This document shows positions 1 through 11,450 of a DNA stretch of 64,000 nt, piece after piece; the stretch's first letter is position 1, and each line of letters begins with the position of its first letter. Source of the DNA: Cryphonectria parasitica EP155 (Eukaryota > Ascomycota > Sordariomycetes > Diaporthales > Cryphonectriaceae); contig NW_024468911.1 in the NCBI RefSeq assembly GCF_011745365.1, forward strand, positions 4,210,759-4,274,758, read 5' to 3'. Made by a program: the position numbers and the translations under genes. Under the pieces are notes generated by a model. That model saw nothing but the letters and a program-made list of their open reading frames with translations, searched no databases and was not told the origin of the DNA.

Positions 1-352
1 TTGCGTGTCTTTGTCACCCATTTCTGGTGCCAGCCACACCGGAAAGCGACCAAGAAAGAGAGAGACAGAGAGAGAGAGGAATACGCACGCAGTGACCCAC
101 ACAGCGACCACGTCGACTTCTGCTTTGGCTCCATCTGCTTGTGATAACGGGGCCCAGTGGACTGGAAAATGCAGACTGCTGTTGATGTCAAGATTGGTGA
201 GTAAAACAGCCATCATGCACTCTAACTTGAACCCTGCTTCCTATATGCTGTGTAACCATTCCCCCAGACACTATCATCATCACTACCCTGGCCCATCTTG
301 ATCCTTCTTGAATTTGCTGCTCGGTTTGGATCGCATCTTTTTTGCCGCATGG

Positions 353-407
353 GACCACACACACACAGACACACACACAGACACACACACTCTTTCTCTC
401 TCTCTCA
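353..407. repeat. CA then CT dinucleotide microsatellite
   Basis: Interrupted (CA)n passes directly into (CT)n. Such pyrimidine-rich runs are common in fungal leaders. Confidence 0.85.
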
Positions 408-1504
408 TATGCATGCGCCTCCATTTTACACAATTCCCACATGTCGCAATATGCCCATGTTACCCGGTTCCTTCCAGCTCCTCCTGTCGTCCATCCCTCA
501 GGCTTTTGCCTTCCAGCTCTGTCGGTTGGCTGCCTGTTCCCTACTCCTCCTCGCGCCCTCCTCTCTCTTCCTCCCTATTCCCTCCTCTCATAATCCGAGT
601 TTTTGTTATTGTTTCAAGTGAGACATACAGTTGAGAGAGTGGGTGCGAGCTACATTTGGTACCTAAACAGACGGCCAGACATAGCAGCGGGAGGAGTGCG
701 AAGTCAAAACAAAAAGTCACGTCAAGTCAAGCCAAGCCAAGCCCAGATCATCTCGGTCCACATGGACCAGATCGCTCTTACACGGCTCTTACATAATGGA
801 TCGTCCCCCGACCCTCCCGCGCTGCGAGACAAGGCAAGACCCAAGCAGCTCTCTTTCTCTCTCTCTCTCTCTGTCCTTGCTGCCGTGTATTTGCCTTTAG
901 TCGTCGTCGTCGTTACGGGGTCTCTGGGCTCTTTCTCCTTTTCGGGCTTCTCTTCTTTCCACACCGACAATAAGTAATCAACTGCCCTCCCCGTTCCTAC
1001 CCACACCAACACTGTTCCATCTTTTTACTGCCGCCCCCGAGAAACTCTCTTCGTCATTTCTATAACGGAGGAGAAATAGGCATGACGAGGACGTCGTGAT
1101 CATCACTCTCAGCTTATCGAAGCTTTTTTGATGTATGTTTTTGTGCCGTCGTGCACGAAAAGAGAAATCGATCGTCCTGTCCTGTCCTGTCCTTTTACCA
1201 GCGGCATGACACGCTTGGCCGAGTTGGCTTACTTCATCAACATATCCTTTCATACCTCGCCTCGCATTGGCATTGGAATCCCTTGCGTCGCGTTTCATTA
1301 CCTCAGCAGCTTTTCTCTCACTCTTGATAACGGGCCAGTGCCCACGCAACCCATTTTCTTTGCCCGGAAACGGCAACGCTGGATTGATCCTTGTATGATT
1401 GATCCTCCACGATGTTATACACACACACAACCCCTGCTTCCTGTTTTCCTTCTTTGTATTCCAGCGAAGGGGAATAATAGGAAGAAGAAGAAGAAAAGAC
1501 GCCG

Positions 1505-1532
1505 CCCCCCCCCCCCCCCAAAAAAAAAAAAA
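1505..1532. repeat. C15A13 homopolymer junction
   Basis: Fifteen C followed directly by thirteen A. A similar C14A38 block occurs at 61432-61483. Confidence 0.9.
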
Positions 1533-1683
1533 CTACCAAAGAACACCAAGATCACATCGTCTCTCGTATCCATTTTCAAAAACACTCGAGACATCTTTCT
1601 TTCGCATCAGAACAGGATGCTTTCTACCCCTCTGATCTCATTGACCCTTCCTCGCCCTTCCACGTCCGCTGCTAGTCGAGGAC

Positions 1684-2831
1684 ATGAGCCTCACTCTCCA
1701 TCAACCCGATCCACACACTCACTACCTACTACGCGTCTCTTACGCCTCTCTAAGCTTGTGCCATCAACGCTGACAGAGCTACCATCACATTATAGAAACA
1801 CGAGGACAGTCTGGAATTCCAAACGCCGACCAACACGAAAGCACCACCAGCAGGCCTCCTCCGCAATTATTTCCACGCCCAGAGCCATTGCACGTGGAGA
1901 CTGCTGCCGCTGCCGCTGCTGCTGCTGCTGCTGCCGCCGCCGCCGCCGCACCTGTTGACGTGCCACAGCCGCATGCCTATCAGGAGCCCGTGTCTTCACC
2001 TGTGTCTGCACCCGTCGCGGATGCTCAGTATTCTCTCCATCCCTCCTTGAGAAGCCCGGGTTACATCCCTGCTGCCACCATGATGCCCGCTGGAGGTCCT
2101 CCTGCTGCTGCTGCTCCTCCACCCCCTCCTGTTCCTGAGCACCCCGTCGGTATGCCGGGTCCAGCTCCTCCAAGTTCCCTCGCACCCACCGATCCAGCCA
2201 TAGACGGTCGTCGGGCCAAGAGGGAGTTGTCCAACTCAAAACGTGCTGCTCAGAACCGAGCTGCTCAGGTAAGGGGTGCCTTACCTCCTCTAATATATAT
2301 GTGTGAGATCCTTGAACACCTTGCATCGCTAACCCTTTATCAATACAGCGGGCTTTCCGTCAGCGGAAGGAGGGTTACATCAAGAAGCTGGAACAGCAAG
2401 TCCGTGACTATAGCGAGATGGAGAACCAGTTCAAGATGTTGCAGACCGAGAACTACTCCCTGCGGGAGTATATCGTGCATCTGCACGCGCGCCTTGTCGA
2501 TGCGCAGGTCGAACCTCCTCAGCCACCCCCTAATGTCAACCTGAACATGGCGCCCGGTGTTCCCGGCCCGCACGCGCATGCTTTGCCTCCACCAGTTCAC
2601 GACCCCGTCGGCTCTCCCCCCGCCGAGCCGACCCCCAACACAGGTTCAGCAACAGGCGCTGCGACCTTGGACGCTGTTGCGCAGGCCGTGCAGAGCTTGA
2701 GCCGTTCCGAGGCTGCCTACAAACATCAAGTTGCCGACCCCGAGAGCCACGCTGTGGAGGATCAGCGCACGGCCGAGGAGATCTCGCGGCAACTGTCGCA
2801 GGCAGAGCCCGTCCCGGCGGCTAACATGTAG
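1684..2831 (+). CDS. kapC: bZIP transcription factor, KapC/Yap-like
   Basis: Probable nuclear DNA-binding regulator. A certain intron (2269-2348, GTAAGG...TACAG) splits the basic region, giving KRAAQNRAAQ then RAFRQRKEGYIKKLEQQV, which is the fungal Yap/KapC basic motif running into a leucine zipper (YSEMENQFKMLQTENYSLRE). Before it come about 16 alanines encoded by GCT/GCC repeats and Pro-rich sequence; after it the protein is Pro/Ala-rich and ends AANM-TAG at 2829-2831. The N-terminus is unsure. The frame is open from 1777, and the nearest upstream ATG in a matching phase is 1684, which needs a very short 42-nt intron (1735-1776) with a weak donor. With that start the protein has 341 residues. 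Oddity: the same frame stays open for 52 more codons after the TAG (separate entry). Family call is firm for bZIP and likely for KapC. Confidence 0.8.
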
Positions 2832-2990
2832 GACATGAATTTCCAAGGGCGCGGTGGCTCCCCCGGTGTGAGACTACGTGGTGGCCAGGCGCAAACTGAA
2901 TACCGTGGTTACCAGCTCTTTGTTGATTCTGATGGCCGAGACCAGGTGTACTGGTTCGAGCCGGGCAAGCCTCCCCAGCCTGTGAACTGA
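2832..2990 (+). other. In-frame 52-codon tail after the bZIP TAG stop
   Basis: Directly after TAG (2829-2831) the frame continues for 52 codons to TGA at 2988-2990. The translation is Gly/Arg/Gln-rich, then rich in Tyr, Phe, Asp and Trp (for example YRGYQLFVDSDGRDQVYWFE), which looks like protein rather than 3' UTR. Either the tail is reached by stop readthrough, or the TAG is the end of an alternative intron (CTAAC lies just before CATGTAG; an in-frame weak donor GTGGAG at 2754 would give 78 nt), or it is a relic. Confidence 0.45.
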
Positions 2991-3570
2991 CACGCGTACA
3001 CACCCACGCTTTTACACACACATACATACACACACAAAAGGTGGTGACACTAGGGGGGACGGGAGACTGGAGATTCGAGGTCATAGTGTTTATGTCGATG
3101 TGGGCGGATAGATCGCTGGAGGAGGTTGATGAACGAATAATTTATTGCAGTGAAACAACCCAGTCGACGTGATTGGGATGAACCTTTTGGGTTGGGTCTA
3201 CTTCTTCTTTTCTTTTGTCGGCGACATTCTCCGCCCTCCGCTCGCCAACGGAACCATCTCTTCCAAGGCAGCAAACAGTGAAGAGATTGAAAGAGAAGAG
3301 CGAGGCTATTTTGGTTTTTTTAGGCATACGGAACGGACTCTTGGAAGGCAGAGAAGACAGGGCCTTTTGCCTGCTGTGCAGACAGACAGCAACGACTTTC
3401 CATTCCTTTCAGAGCGAATCTTCTAAGGAACTCGGGGGGCAGGGAAGAGGAGCAAGATCAAGCAAGCAGAGAATTGGGCATTTACTTGAAATGAATCCTA
3501 CCACACCGGGATAGGTGGATGGATATGTGTTATTTGTAACCGATTCATGGAGAGTCTCAAACGGGCGAGG

Positions 3571-3601
<31 letters not shown>

Positions 3602-4472
3602 CTTTTGTGCTTCTTCAAGAGCAGCTCAAACTTGAACTTTCTCCATATCTTTCACACACTCTGCCCAGACCCCGCAGTGTGACTCAAAAGACAAATCGCC
3701 TTCTTTCTCTCTTTTCGGGAGAATCATGTGGTACGCATCGATGGGCGCTGGTGACCATACTCTGCATACATACACACTCCATCATGGGCGTCTATAATTT
3801 ATTAATCATGGATTGTATTTACTTCATTCTCGTTGATATTGGTTCGTTAGCATGATCCTCCTTTCTGGGTCTCAGAAAAGGTGCCATGTATACTAAGTAA
3901 TCATTGCCACTGCACATTTACCCAACCTCTGGTAAAGCCATTGCGTTGCTTGCTGTAGGATGCATTCATCCAAAGGATCCATCAGATCAGACGAACACAC
4001 AAACGAACCCATGGCAATTTTTCATCATTCATGGTCTGGGCTGCTGCTGATGGTGGTGGTGGTGGCGGCCGCCCAGATTGACGTGGTTTGTCATCAATGT
4101 AGCAGGACCGCTGCCAGTGCTCCGTCCCCTTAAAAGAAGCCAAGATCCCGCTGGAATATGTCAAAATTCCACTGCATCGCCAGGGAGATGCCAATAGCAT
4201 CTCTGCCATGTTTCCCAAAAGGAGGCATGTTCTGGACGACGCTGACTGGCCGGCCTCTGCCCGTAGCTAGAGACGGCGGCGGGTCTTCGTACAATTCTTG
4301 ACGGGAGGGTTTTAAACGGAAGAGTTTCCAAGGGAAGAAGTTTCTTGGTGTATGCTCCTGCGTTGCGATTCCCCGTCAGCCTGTGTAACGAACCAGGAAA
4401 AGAAGAAGAAAAAAAGAAAGAAAAAAGAAAAAAAAGAAAGAAGACGGCTGGCAGGGTGTGTCTTTACCTCTC
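2991..4472. other. Convergent intergenic region, no gene seen
   Basis: Between the bZIP gene and the 3' end of arp5. It contains a (CT)13-like run at 3571-3596 and a purine-rich A/G tract near 4397-4443. No frame shows conserved protein features. Confidence 0.6.
3571..3596. repeat. CT microsatellite
   Basis: Uninterrupted (CT)n of 26 bases. Confidence 0.9.
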
Positions 4473-7033
4473 CTAAGGGAAGGCATTTCCCAAGTCATGC
4501 TCCTGAAACGATTATATGTCAGTCCCTTGCCCTTGCCCCTGTTCGTGTAGCGCACAGAGGATGGATAGATCTTGCTCACCTTGAACCACTCGGAGCCCTT
4601 TTCGAGGTACTCCTCCCTTGTGATCCGCGCCCGCCTCCACTCGTCCCCGCCTGCCCAACAAGCGGCGCCCTTCCAGGCGTCCAGCACGGCATCCTTGGCC
4701 CGGCGGACCTTGAGAGGCGCGCCGTCCGGGAGTAGAGGCAGGAGGCCGCTGCGCAACCTCTCGTCAAAGTTCTCGAAAAGCGTCGCGCCACCGGTCAGGA
4801 AGATGTCCTTGAGGAAGTCGTCGCGGTCGATGCCGGGGATGGCGGTCAGGCGCTGGGTGAGGATGTCCCCCGCGATCTCCACCAGCCCGGCCTGGTCGAC
4901 GCCGGCGAGGGCGCTGGGCTGAAAGATCACCTCGGGCACGCGAATGCGCTCCACGTTAAGGTGGATCTGGTTGCGCTCCGCCTGGCTGCCCTCGTCAAGA
5001 GGCCGAGGGCCGTACCGCCACGCGTGTAGGAGAGACTTAGTCCAGTTACTCTGTGCCTCGAGTGTGTCCTCATACGTGAAGTCCGGGTCATACTCGAGCA
5101 GTTCCTTCTCGAGGTTCTGGATCACGACGTCTAGGTTCTCTTCATCATCCTCGTCGTCGCTGTCGCCTTTGTTGGCGCCGACAGCGACGTTGCGGTACAC
5201 ACCCCAGTCCGCGTCATCCGCGCCGAAATCGTCATCGTCCCCGCCGCGGCGGCGCTTGCGGCCCGTCGTCGCCGAGGGGTTGTCCGACGCCAGGTTAGCC
5301 AGCGTCTTCATGCGCATCTGGGAGGCCAGCGACTTGCGGTTGCCCAGGTCCTGCTTGAGGCGCTCGCGATCCTTGATCTTGGCGAGTGTCTCGAGCCGGG
5401 CCTGCCGCCGCTCTTCGAGCCAGCCTTCCAGGTCGTTGGTGCGCTTCTCCTCGTCAAGGCGGGCTTCCTCTGCGACGCGCGCCGCCTCGGCCTCCTTCTC
5501 AGCTTTGGCCCGTGCTCGTGCCTCGTGGTTGGACTTGAGAAGGCGCTGTTGACGCTTGGCCTTCAGGCCGGCTTCGTCAAGTTCCTCGTCGGGCACATCC
5601 AGCAGGCTAAAGTCAGGCGCCTCCGCCTGCTCCTCCTCGACCTCACCGCCGAGATCCTTTTGCCGCGCGCGCTTGATGTTCTGCTCGAGATTTTTGACCA
5701 TCTTCTCCAGCTGCGCCTCATCTTTAACCTCGGCGTCGTCGAGAATGCGCTTGGTCTCCTTCTTGTTCGCCTCCGCCAGCCGCCGCTGCACGTCCTTGTA
5801 ATATTCGAGCTCTTGCTCTTTCTTCATCAGGCGTTCGAGGCGCATCTTGGCAGCCTGCTCCTGTAACCTGCGACCACTCTCCTTCTTGCGCTCTGCAATT
5901 TTGGCCAGCTCTTCTTCCGTCTTCTGCACGATGACCTCCTCTGTGTACGGGTATTGGATAATCCGCTCTCTGTCCTCCAGTCCAGGCCAGTCGAGGTAGG
6001 TCGCCAGCTCCTTGTCGTAGTCCTTCGACAGGTAACAATGCTCGCGCACCATGAATTCGGCTTGCGATAGGTTCATCTTGCCCGGGAAGTGGTCGTACTT
6101 TAGACGGATGAGCTTCATGAGGTACTCTGCCGCGTGGTAGCCACCCCAGTTGAGACGGGTCGCTTGGGCCAGCATCGGCCTCTGGCTGTAGACGGGAATC
6201 AGATGTGTAGCGCCGTAAGATGAGGACACGACCAGGCCGGTGTTGCCCCCGTTGTGCCGGTACGAGAAAAGCGAATCGATGCCGTATGCAAGGCTCGGGG
6301 CACCGTAACACTCGAAGACGATCTCGGTCATTGCTGGTTTTGGCCCCCTCCAGGTCAGCACTCTTTCCTCCTACAACAGGTTCGACTAGGTGGGCCCAAG
6401 CCTGGGAGCGACTCACATTTCCTCGAGTACGGCAGGTTCGCGACGGCCTCGGTCATGACGATGGGTTGGTCGATATTACCCTCGGCGCTGTTCATGCCCA
6501 GCTTCAGAAACAAATAGTCGAGCACGTGTTCCATAACGTCCCAGTTGGCGATGATGCCCGTGCCGGCCTCGAAGGCATTCCGGATGTGGCCCCGCGCCGT
6601 CGTATCTGAATAGCAGTCCCAGCCGGCGAGAGAAAAGGTGCGGCCCAGCTTGCGATCACGGTATTTGGCCATGATAGGAGGAATTGCGAGGCGGGGGGCG
6701 GTGTCGAAGGACCAGCCGGCGCGGACTGAAGAGGAGCCTGGCAAGGAAACACACGGGAGACATTGTTAGTCCAACAGGTACCATCACAACGCAAGGAGGG
6801 GAGGATGAGAAGGGGGGATAGGTGTCTATTGAGCTGTGGTGGGATGTACCATTGTCTATTATGATGGCCGCATCGCCATCTGATGCCTGCAGTGCCTTCT
6901 CTCGGCCATCTGACTGCACTGGGGTGGGCTTCTCAAACTTGACTTCTTTGACTGGATAGAGCTTTGGTGGTGGGAGGTCTGCAGTAGGGCCAGGTTTGCT
7001 GAGGAAAGTATCGTAACTTGCTGTCGGAGCCAT
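4473..7033 (-). CDS. arp5: Actin-related protein 5 (INO80 subunit)
   Basis: Nuclear actin-fold subunit of the INO80 nucleosome remodeller; in yeast it acts as a module with Ies6, whose gene is at 24428. Four exons: 6850-7033, 6417-6737, 4580-6333 and 4473-4502. They give 762 residues, close to yeast Arp5. Seen: an actin nucleotide-binding start (AIIIDNGSSSVRAGW) across intron 1; PYSRKS|MTEIVFECYG across intron 2; the second actin motif around SSSYGATHLIPVY; a long charged coiled-coil insertion (EELAKIAERKKE onward), which is the Arp5 hallmark; then FLTGGATLFENFDERL. Intron 3 (4503-4579, GTGAGC...CTGAC...TTTCAG) joins EWFK to EHDLGNAFP, the expected Arp5 C-terminus. Without that splice the frame runs into a poly-Phe artefact. 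Identity is firm. Confidence 0.95.
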
Positions 7034-7596
7034 CTTTTTGGGCAGCGATTGTTGACGAGGGTATCAAAGTGAAGTTGTTGTTGTCAAGCTAAAGCTTACT
7101 GGGTACTGGGTATGACGTTGATGATGGTACGAAAAGGAATCAGAACATGTTGGAAATCTTGGTGGATGGAATAAAGAGAAACGAGTGGAATTGGAGGAGA
7201 GGGATGGTGATGGCGTTCTCGAGTATGGAAAGCTCAAATTACTAAATCATCGACAGGAGTTAGCCTCCCAATGCCTGCCGGCTTTTTGTCCCTGTTCTTT
7301 TCTTTGGACGCGATGAGGCTGTACTTAATTGGCGTCTTGCTACTCGTGGGATGCTGCAGCTGGGATCTGCAGGGAGCTTGGACCTTCTCTAAACCTGGCA
7401 ACCCTTACCCTAGCCTGCGGAGAAGATACCAAGTGCTATCTGATGATGACCAGGTCTTAGTTGATTTTTGTCTGATCTTTACCACCTTATACTGACTGGC
7501 CTATACCTTGGATGAGAAGAAGGAAAGAGGGACAGAGAGAGACAGAGAGAGAGGGACAAGGCAGACAAGTGTGTATTGGCCCCAGAAGATCTCAGC
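7034..7596. other. Divergent promoter region, arp5 / dehydratase
   Basis: Shared upstream region of two head-to-head genes. It has a GA-rich tract at about 7533-7560 and no supported gene. Confidence 0.55.
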
Positions 7597-8284
7597 ATGA
7601 AGCTATCACCAACCTGCACAAGGAAATCAGTGTTATTTCCATCAGTCATTCGACCAATCACCCTCAGCCGGTCCTTCTCAAAAGAAGGCGCGATGGCAAC
7701 AAAGCCCCGACTTTCTGATGGATCTGATGAAGCTGTCCTCACAAAAGAGTTGGACAGGCTGACAAGCAAGAAATGGCTCCTTACACAAGATGGCCAGGGC
7801 ATCGAGCGGTCCTTCAAATTCAAGACTTTTGCAAAAACCTGGGTAAAGCTAATACCAGCCCTCCTGTACCTACACACAGCCAGCCAGCCAGCCAGCCAAT
7901 CCGTCACTGACAGCCACTGATCACAAATATAACAGGACTTCATGACAGCAGTGTCCATACACTGCAAGTGCAAGAACCACCACCCAGAGTGGTCCAATGT
8001 AAGCCCCTCCCTTCAACCATCAACACAATGTTATGTGGTATTTTAGAGTAGTTGTGCTCACCCAGTGATACAAGGTCTATAATACCACCTTCATCCGGTG
8101 GACCACACACCATCCTGTGGGCCTGTCTGCCAAAGACATTTCACTTGCTACTCTGTGTGATGAATTGGCTGAGCAGCTTGGGGAGGTTCAGGAGGATACC
8201 TCTGCTGATGCGAGCTGCCAGCTGAAGGGTCTTGCAGACAAGGCCACCTCAGCATCAGGAGACTGTTGTACCCCGAAGAAATAA
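7597..8284 (+). CDS. Pterin-4a-carbinolamine dehydratase
   Basis: Would dehydrate 4a-hydroxytetrahydrobiopterin, the pterin recycling step linked to aromatic amino acid hydroxylases. Three exons (7597-7842, 7936-7998, 8075-8284; introns 93 and 76 nt) give 172 residues. The family signature is split by introns: FKFKTFAKTW|DFMTAVS, then NHHPEWSN|VYNTTFIRWTTH followed by GLSAKDISLA. His97, His98 and the His in WTTH match the catalytic histidines of PCD/DCoH. The 40 or so residues before the domain are Arg/Ser-rich (RPITLSRSFS) and look like a mitochondrial presequence. An in-frame ATG also lies at the end of that stretch (MATKPRLS), so a shorter cytosolic form is possible. The tail after the domain is family-atypical and ends DCCTPKK. 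Confidence 0.9.
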
Positions 8285-8648
8285 TCAAGCTTTTGGAGAG
8301 TTTCAGAAATCTTTCTCATCAAGTCTTTAATTTTCCGTTTCTCGTCTTATTAGTAGGATTATTCTATAGTTTGTTGGGCGGTCAACGGCCCCCTATATGT
8401 ACATGTTGTGAATCATGAGCACCATGAAGATAGTTCCTCTCGGCAAATCTTCCCTCGACTTGAGAGGCTGCCGATATTCTCCCAAAGGAGGTGTGGCCCC
8501 TATCAATTTTTATCTCAATCCAATGAGGAGTCCAGAGTACACCAAGGCGACTGCGTCTGAGTGGTCGCCAGGTTTGCACCGTCATGAGGAGAGAAAAAAA
8601 ATGAGGCGAAAGCGAGACAGGGAAGCGAGTCTGCGCAGTCTGAACTGC
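8285..8648. other. Convergent 3' region, no gene seen
   Basis: 3' UTRs of the dehydratase and erg25. Nothing else recognised. Confidence 0.55.
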
Positions 8649-9840
8649 TTACTGCGCCTTCTTGGCCCTCACAGCAGCAAGCTTCTTCTCACGACGCTTC
8701 TTGGAGGCCTCCTCGCCGGCCTCGGTATCCAGACAGTAGTCCCACCAGCGGAAGCTGGAGGCATAGTTGCCAATGAACTTCTCATGGTGCACGTCGTGGT
8801 GCTGCGCGCCCGCCCAGAAAGGCAGGAAGTGTCGCAAACTCCAGGGGAAGTCGTAGCCAGAGTGGGCGTCGATGGCCTGGAACAGGCGCAGGACGATCCA
8901 CATGTACATGGTGAACAAGTGGAGGTCACCGGTGATGGAGACCCAGAGGATGGGGCTGCCGACGCTGCCGACGGCCAGCAGCATGACCTCGATGGGGGAG
9001 GCGTACTCGGCGGCGAGGCCGAAAGGGGCGGAGTAGGTGTGGTGCAGCTTGTGGATGTTCTTGTACAGCGGGCCATAGTGCAGGGCACGGTGGAACCAGT
9101 AGTGCCATGTATCCTCGAGGATGAAGAAGACAGCAATCTGGTACGCCATCTTGAACAGAGACGGGAACGGCACGCCATAGTCCATGCCGAAGTAGACGGC
9201 GATGGGGTGGAAGAGCCAGATCTGGGGGAGCTCGACGGTGACATGGCTGATGAAGACGAGGGCGGCGCAGTCGAACTGCTCTCGCCATGAAGGTATTTTT
9301 TGCTGTTGTGTCGACGCGGGTTGTGTCAGCCGAGTCAGGCCACCTTCTTCCCTCCCGGAGTCTACCGAGGAAGATTCGCAAAAGAAAGGAAAAAAAAAAA
9401 AAAGGGGGAGGGGGTTTGCGCGGCTGGAAGAAGCAAACTCACGTTCTGAATCTTGTACTTGTTGAAAGAAGGAATGCAGTCGATGATAATATACGGGAGG
9501 CAGCGGCCAAAGTAGACAATCTCGTGCATCATGAAGGACATGATACCGGTGGCAAGGGTATCATTCTGCATGAAGAGGTACCAAGCAGCCCAGAGGCGCT
9601 CGAAGACGTTGAGTTGGACACTGATCTTGGAGACCTCCTCGAAGACGGAGAAGTAGTCGGCAGATGTTGTCGTGTTGAGGCTGGAGGTGATGGTGGAATT
9701 GAGGGAAGAGAGCGTCGTGCTCCTAATGGAAAGCTTGTGTCAGTTGTGTGCGTGTGAGTGTGCTTGTGCTCGGATCATTTGTATGCTCCAACGTTGTTAA
9801 GGGTTCGCACGGGGCGCGATACATACACGATGGTCGCCAT
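8649..9840 (-). CDS. erg25: C-4 sterol methyl oxidase (Erg25)
   Basis: Endoplasmic-reticulum di-iron oxidase that removes C-4 methyls in ergosterol synthesis. Three exons: 9827-9840 (14 nt, MATIV), 9443-9722 and 8649-9302; introns of 104 and 140 nt; 315 residues. Seen: the fatty-acid hydroxylase histidine boxes HRALH, HKLHH and HHDVHH; hydrophobic membrane stretches; [16 protein letters not shown] across intron 2, matching the family; and a Lys/Arg-rich end ([17 protein letters not shown]) that may serve as an ER retrieval signal. The first exon was chosen because GTATGT after ATGGCGACCATCGT restores phase with STTLSSLN. Identity is firm. Confidence 0.96.
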
Positions 9841-11450
9841 GGTGAAAGGCTGGCCTCTCGAAAAGGGCGCGAGACTCTCGAGCTGTGAAGTAATTGACAG
9901 GAGCCAAGGTTCGGAATGGGTGTGGCCAGGCGATGGCAAAGGAAAGTATGTCTCCCAAATGTTGTCGGGTCCAGTAGTGAAAAGTTGCAAGTGGCCAAGA
10001 AGACGGATGAATCTTGAGAAAAGGGAGTTTTATTCCTCATCTAGGCGGGTGATAGACAGGGGTCCCGACCATACATCCCAGCGTGATGGAGGAGCGGACC
10101 AGCGCGGGTTTGCACTGTAGCGTCAGCCAGCGCCAGTTCGAGTCCTGATCAGCCAATCAGGGCCCCACTTGTGGAAGAATGAGCAGATAGACCAGAGTTC
10201 TTTTCCGCGTTCCGTGGCTACCACACCCACCTTAGTGCCATGTCCAGTGCCATCGTATTATGGTGCATGCTGTGCATACCCACACCGCCCACCCACCCAC
10301 CCATACGCCGTGCCACGCCTCAAAGCCGCCCCCACTGGCCTTCTTCTGTCCTTCTCTGTCCCCAACAATTCGGTGACAGGGAGCAGATCCCGCCACGCCA
10401 ACTGTTACCACTGCAGTGGGCGGGCGACGGGAATGCAGCAGGATATGGGCTGATCAGAGGCAATGTTGATTGGTACTAGATGGCAGTAATAACCCTGCAT
10501 AGGGTATAGACCATTATGTAGTAACGTAGTCTGCCCGGCAGTGAGGTTTCCGGTTAAGCAACAATCGAATGTTTCCAACCAACCCAGCACCCTGCATTTG
10601 ACAACTCAAATACCACAGATGACAACGCTTTTGCCAAATACCATACATAGTAGTAGTAGTCTTCAGCCTATTCTTGACAAGTTGATATGTCCCTCAGGTG
10701 TTCAGTCCCACGAGATGAGACAAGACAAGGCAAACAGACAAGCTACAACATGAAAGAAGGTCGTGTGGCTGTTTCCCTTTTGCTCTCCTCTGTGGCCGTT
10801 CCTTCCTAACCTGAGCTGATGACGTCTGGCTTTTTCCACTGATTTTTTTTCTTTCCCCTTCTACCCCCAATCATCAACCAAAATAAGCTTGTAAACCTGG
10901 ATTACCAACACTCACCCCGGCCCACCCTGACTTTGTTTGCCACTTGCAGGTCTTCCCAATTCTCGTGCCCTCTAAACCAGTTGTCATTTTCATCCACCAG
11001 CCATTTTTTTAGGCCAAGCCTGCCTGACCAAGGTCAAGCAACAATCGCCCACACCACCGAATTGTCATTTTACCTCCCCCAGTCTCCCTTCTTCTTGGAT
11101 CTCAGTCCTTACCCCCCTTCGCAACTCCCAGGCCCTGTACCGTAGGGCTGGCTATTGCTACCGTATATCTGATCTGAGTGTGACGATTACCCACAATTTC
11201 CTCTTACCAGTCTTCTCCAGATCCTTCCCAAGACCCTGGCTCGGCACCTCTGCCTTCCGAAGCTCTAATTTTGCATGGCCTGACCGGCGGCCCGACATAT
11301 CGCCACCACACACATACACACACGCGTGCTGTTTCCCGCCGCAGCAGCCACCACCACCGGCTCTCTTGAGACCGAGTACGAGCACGGAGCACGGAGCACA
11401 ACATACAACCTGCCCGTGATGCCTCTTGAGCCCACCCTGAGCTCATAACA
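9841..11450. other. Divergent promoter region, erg25 / nca2
   Basis: About 1.6 kb between head-to-head genes. Pyrimidine-rich stretches precede nca2. No conserved frame; a tRNA-like B box at about 10133 fails (see rejected). Confidence 0.55.

Larger units (their letters stand above)
1..1683. other. 5' flank of the bZIP gene, no supported gene
   Basis: No reading frame here looks like a conserved protein. The stretch holds CA and CT microsatellites (about 353-407 and 849-872) and a C15A13 homopolymer pair at 1505-1532. It is probably promoter and leader of the downstream bZIP gene. Confidence 0.6.

Noticed and set aside
1128..1958. 276-codon frame upstream of and overlapping the bZIP start
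   Set aside because: It crosses the C15A13 tract, reads the alanine repeat in the wrong frame as Cys/Arg runs and has no conserved features.
4376..4472. Extension of arp5 into a poly-Phe C-terminus
   Set aside because: It is intron read-through into an A/G-rich tract; splicing 4503-4579 gives the conserved EHDLGNAFP end.
10125..10170. AGTTCGAGTCC resembling a tRNA T-loop
   Set aside because: T-stem positions mismatch and no cloverleaf can be built upstream.
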